Of a DNA stretch of 8,076 nucleotides, positions 1-6,055 are shown piece after piece; position 1 is the stretch's first letter, and every line of letters begins with the position of its first letter. This stretch comes from an uncultured bacterium. GTDB lineage: Bacteria > Desulfobacterota > WTBG01. The position numbers were made by a program, and so were the translations under genes. The notes beneath the pieces are model-generated. The model did no database searches and was not told the DNA's origin. It saw only the letters and a program-made list of their open reading frames with translations. The stretch covers positions 1 to 8,076 of the forward strand of contig CALJBY010000220.1 of the NCBI GenBank assembly GCA_938024025.1. Direction: 5' to 3'.

Positions 1-275
1 ATTATATCTACCCCCACCCGCTTAATTTCTTCCCAGTGAAAACCCCACTGTGGCTGGGTCAGGGCAAAAATCCCAAAGCCCGTGCCACAGAGAATGAGAG
101 CTGCTTTGAGTACCCTCCTGCCCTTTTTGATGTGAGGGACGAGCTCAGAAACGAGCTCCTTGCCGCAGAAGATGGCCAGCAGCCTATCCCTCTTCCGAAA
201 AGCATAGATGTAGAAAAGAATGAGTGCGGGAATAACCCACAAAAGGAAAAGATAACTCAGGTTAGCAAAGCGCAT
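1..275 (-). CDS. batB: BatA/BatB-type vWA protein, N-terminal 91 residues only
   Basis: The gene starts at the ATG 275-273 and runs off the left edge. The visible product begins MRFANLSYLFLLWVIPALIL, giving a first membrane segment at about 6-25. A basic stretch follows (AFRKRDRLL), then a second membrane segment at about 57-73 (LKAALILCGTGFGIFAL), then QPQWGFHWEEIKRVGVDI. That last part is the family's characteristic lead-in to the vWA domain; the metal-site DxSxS would be expected a few residues later, outside the window. BatA and BatB share this N-terminus; I favour BatB because a complete BatA lies just upstream. The ribosome site is weak (GAAGAG, 2 nt before ATG). The 390-bp repeat region upstream and a possible promoter there suggest it may be transcribed partly on its own. 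Confidence 0.85.
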   Translation of the reverse strand, partial: MRFANLSYLFLLWVIPALILFYIYAFRKRDRLLAIFCGKELVSELVPHIKKGRRVLKAALILCGTGFGIFALTQPQWGFHWEEIKRVGVDI

Positions 276-295
276 AGCTCTTCACACAGGTACAG

Positions 296-323
296 GTTAT
301 AAACCGTTTTACAATCATAACAA
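296..323 (-). promoter_or_regulatory. Candidate sigma70-type promoter for batB
   Basis: On the minus strand, TTGTTA (323-318; 4 of 6 matches to TTGACA) lies 16 nt before TATAAC (301-296; 5 of 6 matches to TATAAT). Transcription would start near 289, giving a short leader before the ATG at 275. The region is AT-rich, so a chance match is possible. Confidence 0.3.
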
Positions 324-498
324 CGAAACGATTTCTATTACATTATGAGAATAAGTAGTCAGCATTCAGGAGCCAGAAGCAAGAATTCAGAGTGAAACAA
401 AAACAAACTGATGGAAATCAAAAATCGGAATATCGAAATCCCAAGCAAACCCAAAATTCAAATCTCAAATGTTCTAACCAACGACCCCCTCACCCTAA

Positions 499-521
499 CC
501 CTCTCCCCAGAAGGGAGAGGG
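499..521. repeat. Perfect 9-bp stem hairpin of the CCCTCTCCC/GGGAGAGGG type
   Basis: CCCTCTCCC (499-507) and GGGAGAGGG (513-521) pair perfectly around a 5-nt loop (CAGAA), preceded by CCCCTCACCCTAA. This is a REP-like dispersed palindrome. Neither strand carries a T-run after it, so I do not call it a terminator, though it could slow RNA decay from the 3' side of the batA transcript. Confidence 0.8.
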
Positions 522-549
522 AATAGCTTTGGGTTATTTTCTCTTTTTA

Positions 550-586
550 TTCAACGTTCGATGTTGGACGTTGAATGTTCGATGTT
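550..586. repeat. Tandem GTTCGATGTT units with internal inverted repeat
   Basis: GTTCGATGTT occurs at 556-565 and 577-586, a 21-bp period. TTCAACGT (550-557) is the reverse complement of ACGTTGAA (568-575). The unit resembles short dispersed repeats seen in anammox and other environmental genomes (from memory). Confidence 0.75.
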
Positions 587-665
587 CATTTTTTTCCTTT
601 GCTCACAGTCCTCTGCGATTGTTGCTCAACCTTCTTATTTCTGACTCCTGGCTCCGGAAGCTTGT

Positions 666-1667
666 TTAAGGTATTTTTCTAAAGCGGGTATTTCTCAGCA
701 CTATCTCCAGTACTATACAGAGCAGAGCGGGAAGGAGGAACCACACAAACAGCTCCTGGTACTCCATATACTCTTTAACTTCCACCGTAGTCTTTTCTAA
801 TGTATCGATCTGCGCATAAATCTCTTCCAGTGCCTTGGCGTTGGTGGCCTTGAAATAGGTGCCACCGGTTATTGCCGCTATGTCCTTCAAGGTATCCTCA
901 TCCAGGTCTACCTGCTGGTAGATATACTTTTTGCCAAAGAGTGTATCCACCAGAAAGGGTACTTCCCCTGCGGTACCTACTCCAATGGTGTAGGTTTTAA
1001 CAGAAAATGTCTTAGCTATCTCCGCAGCGCTTTGAGGAGTAATACTGCCTGCGTTACTGCGGCCGTCGGTTAAGAGGATCACTACTTTAGATTTAGACTC
1101 ACGCCCCTTGAGCCTCTTAACACAGGTAGCCAGGGCAGATCCAACGGCGGTGGCATTACCAGCCATGCCGATTTCCACCTGGTCAAGAAAATTGAGCAGT
1201 ACCCCATAATCCAGTGTTAACGGGCATTGGGTAAAGGCCTCATTCCCAAAAACGACCATGCCAATGCGGTCATTGGTCCGCCCCTTAATAAAGTCACTGA
1301 CGACCCGCTTAACGGCCTCGAGGCGATTATGCCGTTCATTCTGCCACTTGAAGTCTAGGGCCTGCATGCTGTCTGAGGTATCAAGGCACAGTATGATGTC
1401 AATGCCTTCGGTGAGCACCTCTGAAGCTTTGCTGCCTGACTGAGGGCGGGCTAATGCTATTACCAAAAGAGCAATGGCCAGACAGCGTAGCAGTACAAGA
1501 ATGTATCTACCTAAGAGGGAAGCTGATTTCTTTAATCGTTTGAGGTGCTCGAGAGAAGAAAATCTCACTCGACTTCTTCCTGCTCCCTTCCACTGATACA
1601 CTATAAATAGGGGGATAAAAAAGAAAAAAACGAGTAGCCATGGATCTTCGAATCTAATCGTGCTCAA
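666..1667 (-). CDS. batA: BatA-type inner-membrane von Willebrand A protein
   Basis: This 333-residue protein has the usual BatA length and layout: the RFEDPWLL N-terminus, membrane segments at about 8-25 and 54-72, a vWA domain from about 88 to 290, and a C-terminal membrane segment at about 305-325. The metal-ion-dependent adhesion site is complete: DTSDS (D96, S98, S100), T173 in NATAVGSAL, and D201 in LLTDGRSNAG. GITGGTYF-like sequence (AITGGTYFKATN) near 265 is also typical. The vWA domain should face the cytosol or periplasm according to the two flanking anchors and bind partners in a Mg2+-dependent way, probably with MoxR and the BatD-like proteins. The start is TTG with a good Shine-Dalgarno, 41 bp after the lipoprotein stop. 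No intrinsic terminator with a T-run follows it. Instead about 390 bp of repeats separate it from the next Bat gene. Confidence 0.95.
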   Translation of the reverse strand: MSTIRFEDPWLLVFFFFIPLFIVYQWKGAGRSRVRFSSLEHLKRLKKSASLLGRYILVLLRCLAIALLVIALARPQSGSKASEVLTEGIDIILCLDTSDSMQALDFKWQNERHNRLEAVKRVVSDFIKGRTNDRIGMVVFGNEAFTQCPLTLDYGVLLNFLDQVEIGMAGNATAVGSALATCVKRLKGRESKSKVVILLTDGRSNAGSITPQSAAEIAKTFSVKTYTIGVGTAGEVPFLVDTLFGKKYIYQQVDLDEDTLKDIAAITGGTYFKATNAKALEEIYAQIDTLEKTTVEVKEYMEYQELFVWFLLPALLCIVLEIVLRNTRFRKIP

Positions 1668-1673
1668 GTGTGT

Positions 1674-1680
1674 TCACCCT
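1674..1680 (-). promoter_or_regulatory. Shine-Dalgarno supporting a TTG start for batA
   Basis: The minus strand reads AAAGGGTGAACACACTTG. AGGGTGA lies 6 nt before the TTG at 1667. No in-frame ATG lies nearby, and the next residues (STIRFEDPWLL) match the usual beginning of BatA proteins. Confidence 0.65.
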
Positions 1681-1699
1681 TTGTTGATTCATAAAAGTG

Positions 1700-1725
1700 G
1701 TTGGCCCGTTACCCCGTTGGCCCGT
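1700..1725. repeat. Direct repeat GTTGGCCCGT x2 overlapping the lipoprotein stop codon
   Basis: GTTGGCCCGT occurs at 1700-1709 and 1716-1725, separated by TACCCC. On the minus strand the copies read ACGGGCCAAC, and the lipoprotein TAA (1711-1709) falls at the junction. The unit looks like part of a dispersed intergenic repeat rather than conserved coding sequence; only these two copies are visible here. Confidence 0.7.
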
Positions 1726-2683
1726 GAGCCGGTTCCTCTTTAGTTGTATGAATGAAATTAACCGCTTCCTGGTTTTCGTGTTCCACCTCATCAGCATCGG
1801 GGGTATGTTTTGCAAATTTAACCAGATCGGTATGGTGTAAAAACTGTTGGGCGTTGCCCTTTACTTTTTCGTCAATACCTTTGAGGTTGTTGAGTTCGGG
1901 TAAAATTTCCTCGGTTGTCTGCTCGATTGCCTGAAAGCGAAACCTCCTTTCAAGATATCTTCTAAAGATCTCTGATAGCCTGAAGTAATGTTCCTGATAA
2001 ACACCTTTTTTAATTAACTCTTCTTTTCGCAACTGATCAATTTCCTCAAGCGCCACTTCATGGGCAGGTCGTAAAGGAGGTGCCGTATTTTTACCGCGTC
2101 GGGTACGGTAGAAATAGATTCCCCCACCGATCAGTAACAGAAGCACTAATCCTGCCAGAGAGAGCCCGATGATGAGAGTGTAATCCCGTGGAATAGTGGC
2201 CAACGGTTTTATATCTTTGATATCGGTAGCTGCCTCCTTGTCCTCTATGACCGTTTTAACCTCTATAAAGATCTGTGCCGTTTTAAGCTCAGTCTTCTTC
2301 CCCTGTGCATCCTGGTAAGAGAATACTGCGCCTGGAATAATATAGGAGCCTATTATGTCTGCCTTGAGCTGATACCATCGTTCAACGATTTTATAGCCAT
2401 CCCGTTCCAGGGGCCCAGCCTCTCCCAAGTCTACAATTCTCAGTCCGGCAATCTGAGAACCCATTTCGGGTATAGTTACCTCTATCTGTGGTTCACTCTT
2501 AGCGGTAAGTGTATAACGGATGGAGTCACCGGTTGTAGCTGTTGCATTATCTACTTCTGCTTTTACCTCAACCGGTGGTAGCGTCTCTTTTTCTTTTTGT
2601 GGTTCTTCCATCCCTTTGTTACAGGATGAAAAACAAACCAAGCAAACCAGGGCTATCATTCCTATGGGATAGAATCGTTTCAT
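1709..2683 (-). CDS. Lipoprotein with added transmembrane segment and BatD/DUF4381-like cytosolic domain
   Basis: This 324-residue protein begins with a lipoprotein-type signal peptide (MKRFYPIGMIALVCLVCFSSC); the likely lipidated Cys is C21, with FSSC a non-ideal lipobox. Residues 35-150 look like a beta-rich, BatD-like extracytoplasmic domain (VEVKAEVDNATATTGDSIRY; GSYIIPGAVFSYQDAQG). A second membrane segment lies at about 169-192 (TLIIGLSLAGLVLLLLIGGGIY), followed by YRTRR. The C-terminal 120 residues are helical and rich in Arg and Glu (YQEHYFRLSEIFRRYLERRF), resembling the C-terminal region of DUF4381/BatD-type proteins encoded beside vWA genes. The layout repeats that of the 7089-6052 gene. 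It starts inside the stop of the foldase-like gene (ATGA) and has no clear ribosome site, which suggests coupling. Its stop lies within a short repeat (1700-1725), so the last residues (AHGPTG) may be recent. The role is inferred from context only. Confidence 0.8.
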   Translation of the reverse strand: MKRFYPIGMIALVCLVCFSSCNKGMEEPQKEKETLPPVEVKAEVDNATATTGDSIRYTLTAKSEPQIEVTIPEMGSQIAGLRIVDLGEAGPLERDGYKIVERWYQLKADIIGSYIIPGAVFSYQDAQGKKTELKTAQIFIEVKTVIEDKEAATDIKDIKPLATIPRDYTLIIGLSLAGLVLLLLIGGGIYFYRTRRGKNTAPPLRPAHEVALEEIDQLRKEELIKKGVYQEHYFRLSEIFRRYLERRFRFQAIEQTTEEILPELNNLKGIDEKVKGNAQQFLHHTDLVKFAKHTPDADEVEHENQEAVNFIHTTKEEPAHGPTG

Positions 2684-3972
2684 TGAGAAGATGGTGCCTC
2701 GTCTGTAATAACCTGGGGATAGAGCTTAACCTCAGAACTTGTAAGGATCTGCTTTAAGAGATTCTGATAGGCGATCTGCATCTTATTATTTAAGTAATCG
2801 TTCTTCACCCATTCCTGTACTTCTCCATAATCCCGGATACGTTCAGGTTTTTTCTCATCTACCTTAAAAATGTAATAGTAATTGCCTGCTTTCACCAGGG
2901 GAGCAATATGACCTGGTGCGGTTGAAAAGATTGCTTTGGAAACCTCGCCGACATTTCCTATCCCCAAATCATCTTTTCCTTCAGTAATCCATCCTTCCCA
3001 CTTTCCACCTTCTCTGGCAGTTGCTTCATCGAGAGATAATTCCTGCGCCAGTGCAGCAAAATCCTTTCCCTTATCTATTTCTTTTAGAATATTGTGTGCA
3101 ATTTCATCCATGCCTGCTTTAATTAAGCGTATACGCGCTTGTGCCGGTTCTTTGTAACGGTCTCGATTTGCCTTAAAATAATTGGTAAGGTCGTCTTCCT
3201 CCACGCTTATCTTTTCCTGAATTTCTTCTTCGAGAATCTTATTGACCATTTGCTGTTTCATGAATTGTGCTGTCTTTTTTCGTAAGGCCGCATCCTTATC
3301 GTACTCAAGTTTTTGTGCCTTTCGATAGAAAAGTTCATCAGCTACATATTTCCTCATAAATTCTACTCGTTTTTCTTTTCCTTTAAACTGTTCTTGTATC
3401 CAGGGAGGTAGTTCGCCAATGGCATCATTCACTTCCTGCAAGGTAATTTTCCGGTTTCCAATTTCTGCCGCCACTTTACTCCCCGTGGTTTCTTGTTCCT
3501 TCTTTTCTGTAAGGGCGCTCCGGGCTTCTAATGCGTATTCGGCTGCATGGAACCTGCCCAGTGTTTCCAGGCAGTGCACAACTTTCGCATTGACCTCGCT
3601 TTTGAGGGGGGTAGCTGGATCAATCATATCTACACGATACAACCAACTCAAAGCCTTTTCATAGGTGCCCGCTTCCATATGGAGTTTCCCTACCGTATAG
3701 GCAATATTTGATCTGGTTCGTTTATCCAGTGTGGCGGTGTTAAAGTAGTCTTCGTAGGCTTTGATTGCTTCCCCCTGTAAGCCTACGCTCGTCAATTTAG
3801 CAGCGAGTTCTCGATGCATGGTATCCCCGTCCTGAAAGGAGGAGGGGTTATGGGAAAGGGTTTTTCCTCCGGTGAAGAGGATGAGGATTACCAAAATGAA
3901 AAACAGAACAAGTGCAAGGCTGATAAACAGGAGCGCTTTAGCATCAAAGAGTTTTCCGCTCTTCCCGGTCAT
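2680..3972 (-). CDS. Membrane-anchored TPR-like / SurA-N / parvulin-like (PpiC-type) foldase or chaperone
   Basis: This 430-residue protein is most likely inner-membrane anchored and faces the periplasm. A short basic start precedes one hydrophobic segment at about 13-35 (LLFISLALVLFFILVILILF). Residues 50-150 are alpha-helical with TPR-like pairs (LQGEAIKAYEDYF, GTYEKALSWLYRV, GRFHAAEYALEA). Residues 165-270 resemble the SurA/PrsA N-terminal chaperone region (AAEIGNRKITLQEVNDAI, then YFKANRDRYKEPAQARI). A parvulin-type domain covers about 276-372 (GKDFAALAQELSLD, EGGKWEGW, AIFSTAPGHIAPLV, YYYIFKV). Two conserved parvulin histidines seem absent: the first strand reads ARIRLI rather than the usual RHIL form, and the last reads NYYYIFKV rather than YHIIKV. 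It may therefore be a chaperone rather than an active prolyl isomerase. The start overlaps the DUF58 stop (ATGA), with a GGGAGA upstream. TPR modules also occur in BatB/BatC/BatE proteins of Bat clusters, so the TPR-like part may dock to the vWA proteins. Confidence 0.87.
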   Translation of the reverse strand: MTGKSGKLFDAKALLFISLALVLFFILVILILFTGGKTLSHNPSSFQDGDTMHRELAAKLTSVGLQGEAIKAYEDYFNTATLDKRTRSNIAYTVGKLHMEAGTYEKALSWLYRVDMIDPATPLKSEVNAKVVHCLETLGRFHAAEYALEARSALTEKKEQETTGSKVAAEIGNRKITLQEVNDAIGELPPWIQEQFKGKEKRVEFMRKYVADELFYRKAQKLEYDKDAALRKKTAQFMKQQMVNKILEEEIQEKISVEEDDLTNYFKANRDRYKEPAQARIRLIKAGMDEIAHNILKEIDKGKDFAALAQELSLDEATAREGGKWEGWITEGKDDLGIGNVGEVSKAIFSTAPGHIAPLVKAGNYYYIFKVDEKKPERIRDYGEVQEWVKNDYLNNKMQIAYQNLLKQILTSSEVKLYPQVITDEAPSSQ

Positions 3973-4892
3973 AGTCTTTTCTCCCGCATACGGAAAAATT
4001 TCATTATGGGATCGATATACGGCTGGTTGGTATGGATTCCTATATGATCTACGTTACTACTGCGAAACCGTTCCACTGTTTCCTGCTGGTCACGGGCTGC
4101 CAGAGTGCTGAAGCCCTTCTGAATGTTGCTATCGTTGGTGTCAACCAGCATGACTTCGCCCGTTTCAGCATCTTCCAGTTCGATGAATCCCACGTGGGGA
4201 AGGGTTCTTTCGATGGGGTCTGTTATGGATAGAGCGATGACATCGTGTTTTTTATTGGTTATTCTGAGTGACTTTTCATAACCACGGGCAATGAAGTCTG
4301 ATATGAGGAAGGCTACGACTCTCCGGGTAGTAATCTTATTGAGAAAATTTAATACGACATTGATATCTGTCCGTTTGCTCTGCGGTCTGTGCTGGATAAC
4401 CTCCCGGATAACTCTCCATACATGTGCTCTTCCTTTTTTGGGGGGAATAAACTTCTCCACCCGGTCACTAAAAATAATGAGCCCTACTTTATCGTTACTC
4501 TTTACCGCTGCAAAGGCAAGGATGGCAGCAATTTCTGCGGCTACTTCATTTTTAAGTTGTGTGACCGAACCACATTGCCCCGAGTTGCTGACATCAACCA
4601 TTAACATGATCGTTAATTCCCGCTCTTCCCGGTAGACCTTAATATAAGGATGCCCCATCCGGGCAGTTACATTCCAGTCAATATCCCGTACATCATCACC
4701 TGCCTGATATTCCCGTACCTCTTCAAATTCCATACCCCGGCCTCTAAAAGCGCTTTCATATTCCCCCGCCAGGATGTCATTTACCAGATAGTTGGTGTGT
4801 ATGTGGATTTGCTGGATCTTCTTGATTACCTCTTTGGGTAACCGGACCGTTTCATTTTTTCTTTTGCTTTCCTTCTTATGTCGTCGAAACAT
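3969..4892 (-). CDS. DUF58 protein with von Willebrand A-like domain, partner of MoxR
   Basis: This 307-residue protein is probably cytosolic or peripheral, since no membrane segment is visible and the N-terminus is very basic (MFRRHKKESKRK). The DUF58 signature spans about 43-78, with the GRGMEFEEVREYQAGD and DVRDIDW motifs. The following vWA-like fold carries a complete-looking metal site: DVSNS (D100, S102, S104), the RTDI threonine at about 175, and the ISDF aspartate at about 199. Many DUF58 proteins have a degenerate site, so this copy may still bind Mg2+ or Mn2+. It follows moxR, as in most MoxR clusters, where DUF58 is taken to be an adaptor or target of the ATPase. A Shine-Dalgarno-like AAGGAAGTGAG precedes the ATG. 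Its TGA overlaps the next start (ATGA), so its expression is coupled to the foldase-like gene. Its precise biochemical role is not known for the family. Confidence 0.92.
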   Translation of the reverse strand: MFRRHKKESKRKNETVRLPKEVIKKIQQIHIHTNYLVNDILAGEYESAFRGRGMEFEEVREYQAGDDVRDIDWNVTARMGHPYIKVYREERELTIMLMVDVSNSGQCGSVTQLKNEVAAEIAAILAFAAVKSNDKVGLIIFSDRVEKFIPPKKGRAHVWRVIREVIQHRPQSKRTDINVVLNFLNKITTRRVVAFLISDFIARGYEKSLRITNKKHDVIALSITDPIERTLPHVGFIELEDAETGEVMLVDTNDSNIQKGFSTLAARDQQETVERFRSSNVDHIGIHTNQPYIDPIMKFFRMREKRL

Positions 4893-4925
4893 TTTCTCAC
4901 TTCCTTGCTATGAGCCAGGGAATCT

Positions 4926-4941
4926 GAGAGGCCTTCCTCTC
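4926..4941. other. Small hairpin between moxR and the DUF58 gene
   Basis: GAGAGG (4926-4931) and CCTCTC (4936-4941) form a 6-bp stem with a CCTT loop inside the 57-bp moxR-DUF58 gap. There is no T-run on either side, so it does not look like an intrinsic terminator. It might be an RNA processing or stabilising element, or chance. The DUF58 start has its own Shine-Dalgarno further downstream (AAGGAAGTGAG, about 6 nt before the ATG at 4892). Confidence 0.3.
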
Positions 4942-4949
4942 GTGAATGT

Positions 4950-5936
4950 TTAGGGTACCTCAACGTTATCAAATATCTTCATAATAATGTCATCTGAGGT
5001 GAGTTCCTCCGCTTCAGCTTCGTAGGTGAGTAGTACCCGGTGCCGCAATACATCCAGTCCAATCGACTTGACATCCTGCGGGGTAACGTATCCTCTCCCC
5101 TGTAAGAAGGCGTAGGCCTTTGCAGCCTGATTAAGATAAATACTTGCTCGTGGAGAAGCACCGTAGGCAATCATTTCTTCAACATCAATGCCATATGCCT
5201 TAGGATCACGTGTGGCGAAGACGATATCTACGATGTAGTCCTGCAACTTGTCATCGATGTAAATGTGATCAACGAGATCCCGTGATTCTACGATCTCCTG
5301 TGGTGAGGTAACCGGGTTAATATCTATGGATCTCCTATCTGCAATTCTTTGCATAATTTCCTTTTCTTCTTTTTTAGTAGGGTAGGAAACACGCAGTTTG
5401 AGCATGAAGCGGTCGAGCTGGGCCTCGGGTAAGGGGTAGGTACCTTCCTGCTCGATAGGGTTTTGTGTGGCCATCACCAGAAAGGGATCTTCAAGCTTGA
5501 AGGTTTCATCCCCGATGGTGATTTGTCTCTCCTGCATGGCTTCCAGGAGGGCACTTTGCACCTTGGCCGGTGCCCGGTTGATCTCATCTGCGAGGATAAT
5601 GTTGCTGAAGAGAGGGCCCTTATTTACCGTGAAGTCACCGGTTTTCGGCAGATAGATTTGTGTTCCCATAAGGTCTGCAGGTAGTAAATCAGGGGTGAAT
5701 TGGATCCTTCTGAAGGTAATTGCAATGGCTTGGGCAAGGGTTTTTACTGCGGTTGTCTTGGCCAGACCGGGAACTCCCTCCACGAGTATATGACCATTTG
5801 CCAGGATACCGATGAGTAATCGTTCTATCAGGTAGTGCTGACCCACCATAATTTTTTCGATCTCATCGGTGAGCGTCTTCACATAACGGCTTTTTTCTTC
5901 AACGGCTTTTGTAATTTGTTGAATATCGGTCTGCAT
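4950..5936 (-). CDS. moxR: MoxR-family AAA+ ATPase
   Basis: This is a cytosolic AAA+ ATPase of the MoxR branch. It is thought to act as a chaperone-like motor with vWA proteins encoded next to it, in assembly or activation of envelope or metal-containing enzymes. The protein is 328 residues, normal for the family. From the chosen start: Walker A GVPGLAKTT at about 54-62; the MoxR signature region TPDLLPADLMGTQ; Walker B IILADEINRA at about 113-122; sensor 1 ATQNP at about 156-160, followed by EGTYPLPEAQLDRF with the likely arginine finger R176; and the sensor 2 lid region GASPRAS in the C-terminal helical domain. No membrane segment is present. All catalytic elements are intact, so it should hydrolyse ATP. 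The start at 5936 is chosen for the AGGAGG site. It is followed after 57 bp by the DUF58 gene, the most conserved MoxR partner. Confidence 0.97.
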   Translation of the reverse strand: MQTDIQQITKAVEEKSRYVKTLTDEIEKIMVGQHYLIERLLIGILANGHILVEGVPGLAKTTAVKTLAQAIAITFRRIQFTPDLLPADLMGTQIYLPKTGDFTVNKGPLFSNIILADEINRAPAKVQSALLEAMQERQITIGDETFKLEDPFLVMATQNPIEQEGTYPLPEAQLDRFMLKLRVSYPTKKEEKEIMQRIADRRSIDINPVTSPQEIVESRDLVDHIYIDDKLQDYIVDIVFATRDPKAYGIDVEEMIAYGASPRASIYLNQAAKAYAFLQGRGYVTPQDVKSIGLDVLRHRVLLTYEAEAEELTSDDIIMKIFDNVEVP

Positions 5937-6055
5937 TATTTCTTCCTCCTTTTGCTGATTATCAATCCCCATACGATGTAACATGGTTCACCTCGTGCAC
6001 CTAAAAAGAAGATGAACAGTACTGCGAAGGCCCGTTTCCATGAAATAGCCTTCAT
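5936..6055 (-). CDS. Possible 39-residue small membrane protein, translationally coupled on both sides
   Basis: I do not recognise this ORF. It fills the space between the BatD-like gene and moxR exactly. Its ATG (6055-6053) overlaps the upstream TGA as ATGA, and its TAA (5938-5936) shares one base with the preferred moxR ATG as TAATG. The product starts MKAISWKRAFAVLFIFFLGA, continues through a second hydrophobic patch (YIVWGLII) and ends in a basic SKRRKK tail. It could thus be a small inner-membrane peptide, with the basic tail probably cytosolic. Its AGG-AGG Arg codons double as the Shine-Dalgarno site of moxR. Against it: there is no Shine-Dalgarno of its own and it matches no family I know. 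It may instead be a leader whose translation opens the moxR start, or chance, in which case moxR may start further upstream at 5984. Confidence 0.4.
   Translation of the reverse strand: MKAISWKRAFAVLFIFFLGARGEPCYIVWGLIISKRRKK
5945..5950 (-). promoter_or_regulatory. Strong Shine-Dalgarno that decides the moxR start
   Basis: On the minus strand the sequence reads AAAGGAGGAAGAAATAATG. A perfect AGGAGG sits 8 nt before the ATG at 5936, which is ideal spacing. The in-frame ATG at 5984 also has a usable GAGGTG, about 4-5 nt upstream, so a protein 16 residues longer cannot be excluded. Confidence 0.8.

Larger units (their letters stand above)
369..655. repeat. Inverted GGAGCCAG repeats bracketing the mosaic
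   Basis: GGAGCCAG at 369-376 is matched by its reverse complement CTGGCTCC at 648-655. The similarity continues loosely: on opposite strands both sides read GGAGCCAG followed by A/G-rich CAGAA-type sequence. This may reflect two insertions of one dispersed repeat family in opposite directions, or the ends of a composite unit. The core match is short. Confidence 0.4.
276..665. other. Gene-free repeat mosaic between batA and batB
   Basis: I see no credible gene in this stretch; open frames here read through repeats. From low to high coordinates: a candidate batB promoter (296-323); a GGAGCCAGAAG-type repeat (about 358-390); an A-rich stretch with ATCAAAAATCGGAATATCGA-like sequence (about 411-475); a CCCTCACCCTAACCC-type hairpin (487-521); tandem GTTCGATGTT units (550-586); and an inverted copy of the first repeat ending CTGGCTCC (648-655). 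Repeats of these kinds are, from memory, dispersed in many uncultured and anammox-type genomes. No intrinsic terminator was found downstream of batA. Confidence 0.7.

Noticed and set aside
36..302. 88-codon plus-strand open frame at the left edge
   Set aside because: It is antisense to the clear batB N-terminus, whose minus-strand translation matches the BatA/BatB family with two membrane segments.
550..586. CRISPR array or iteron-type origin from the GTTCGATGTT repeats
   Set aside because: There are only two short units with an 11-bp gap, no spacers of equal length, and no cas or replication gene nearby.
411..644. 77-codon plus-strand open frame between batA and batB
   Set aside because: It is read entirely through dispersed repeats (A-rich repeat, CCCTCTCCC hairpin, GTTCGATGTT units). 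Its peptide (DPLTLTLSPEGRGN, IQRSMLDVECSMF) is of the kind that repeats produce as spurious ORFs.
5463..5684. Plus-strand open frames opposite moxR and other genes
   Set aside because: They are antisense shadows of conserved minus-strand genes and lack ribosome sites or recognisable families.
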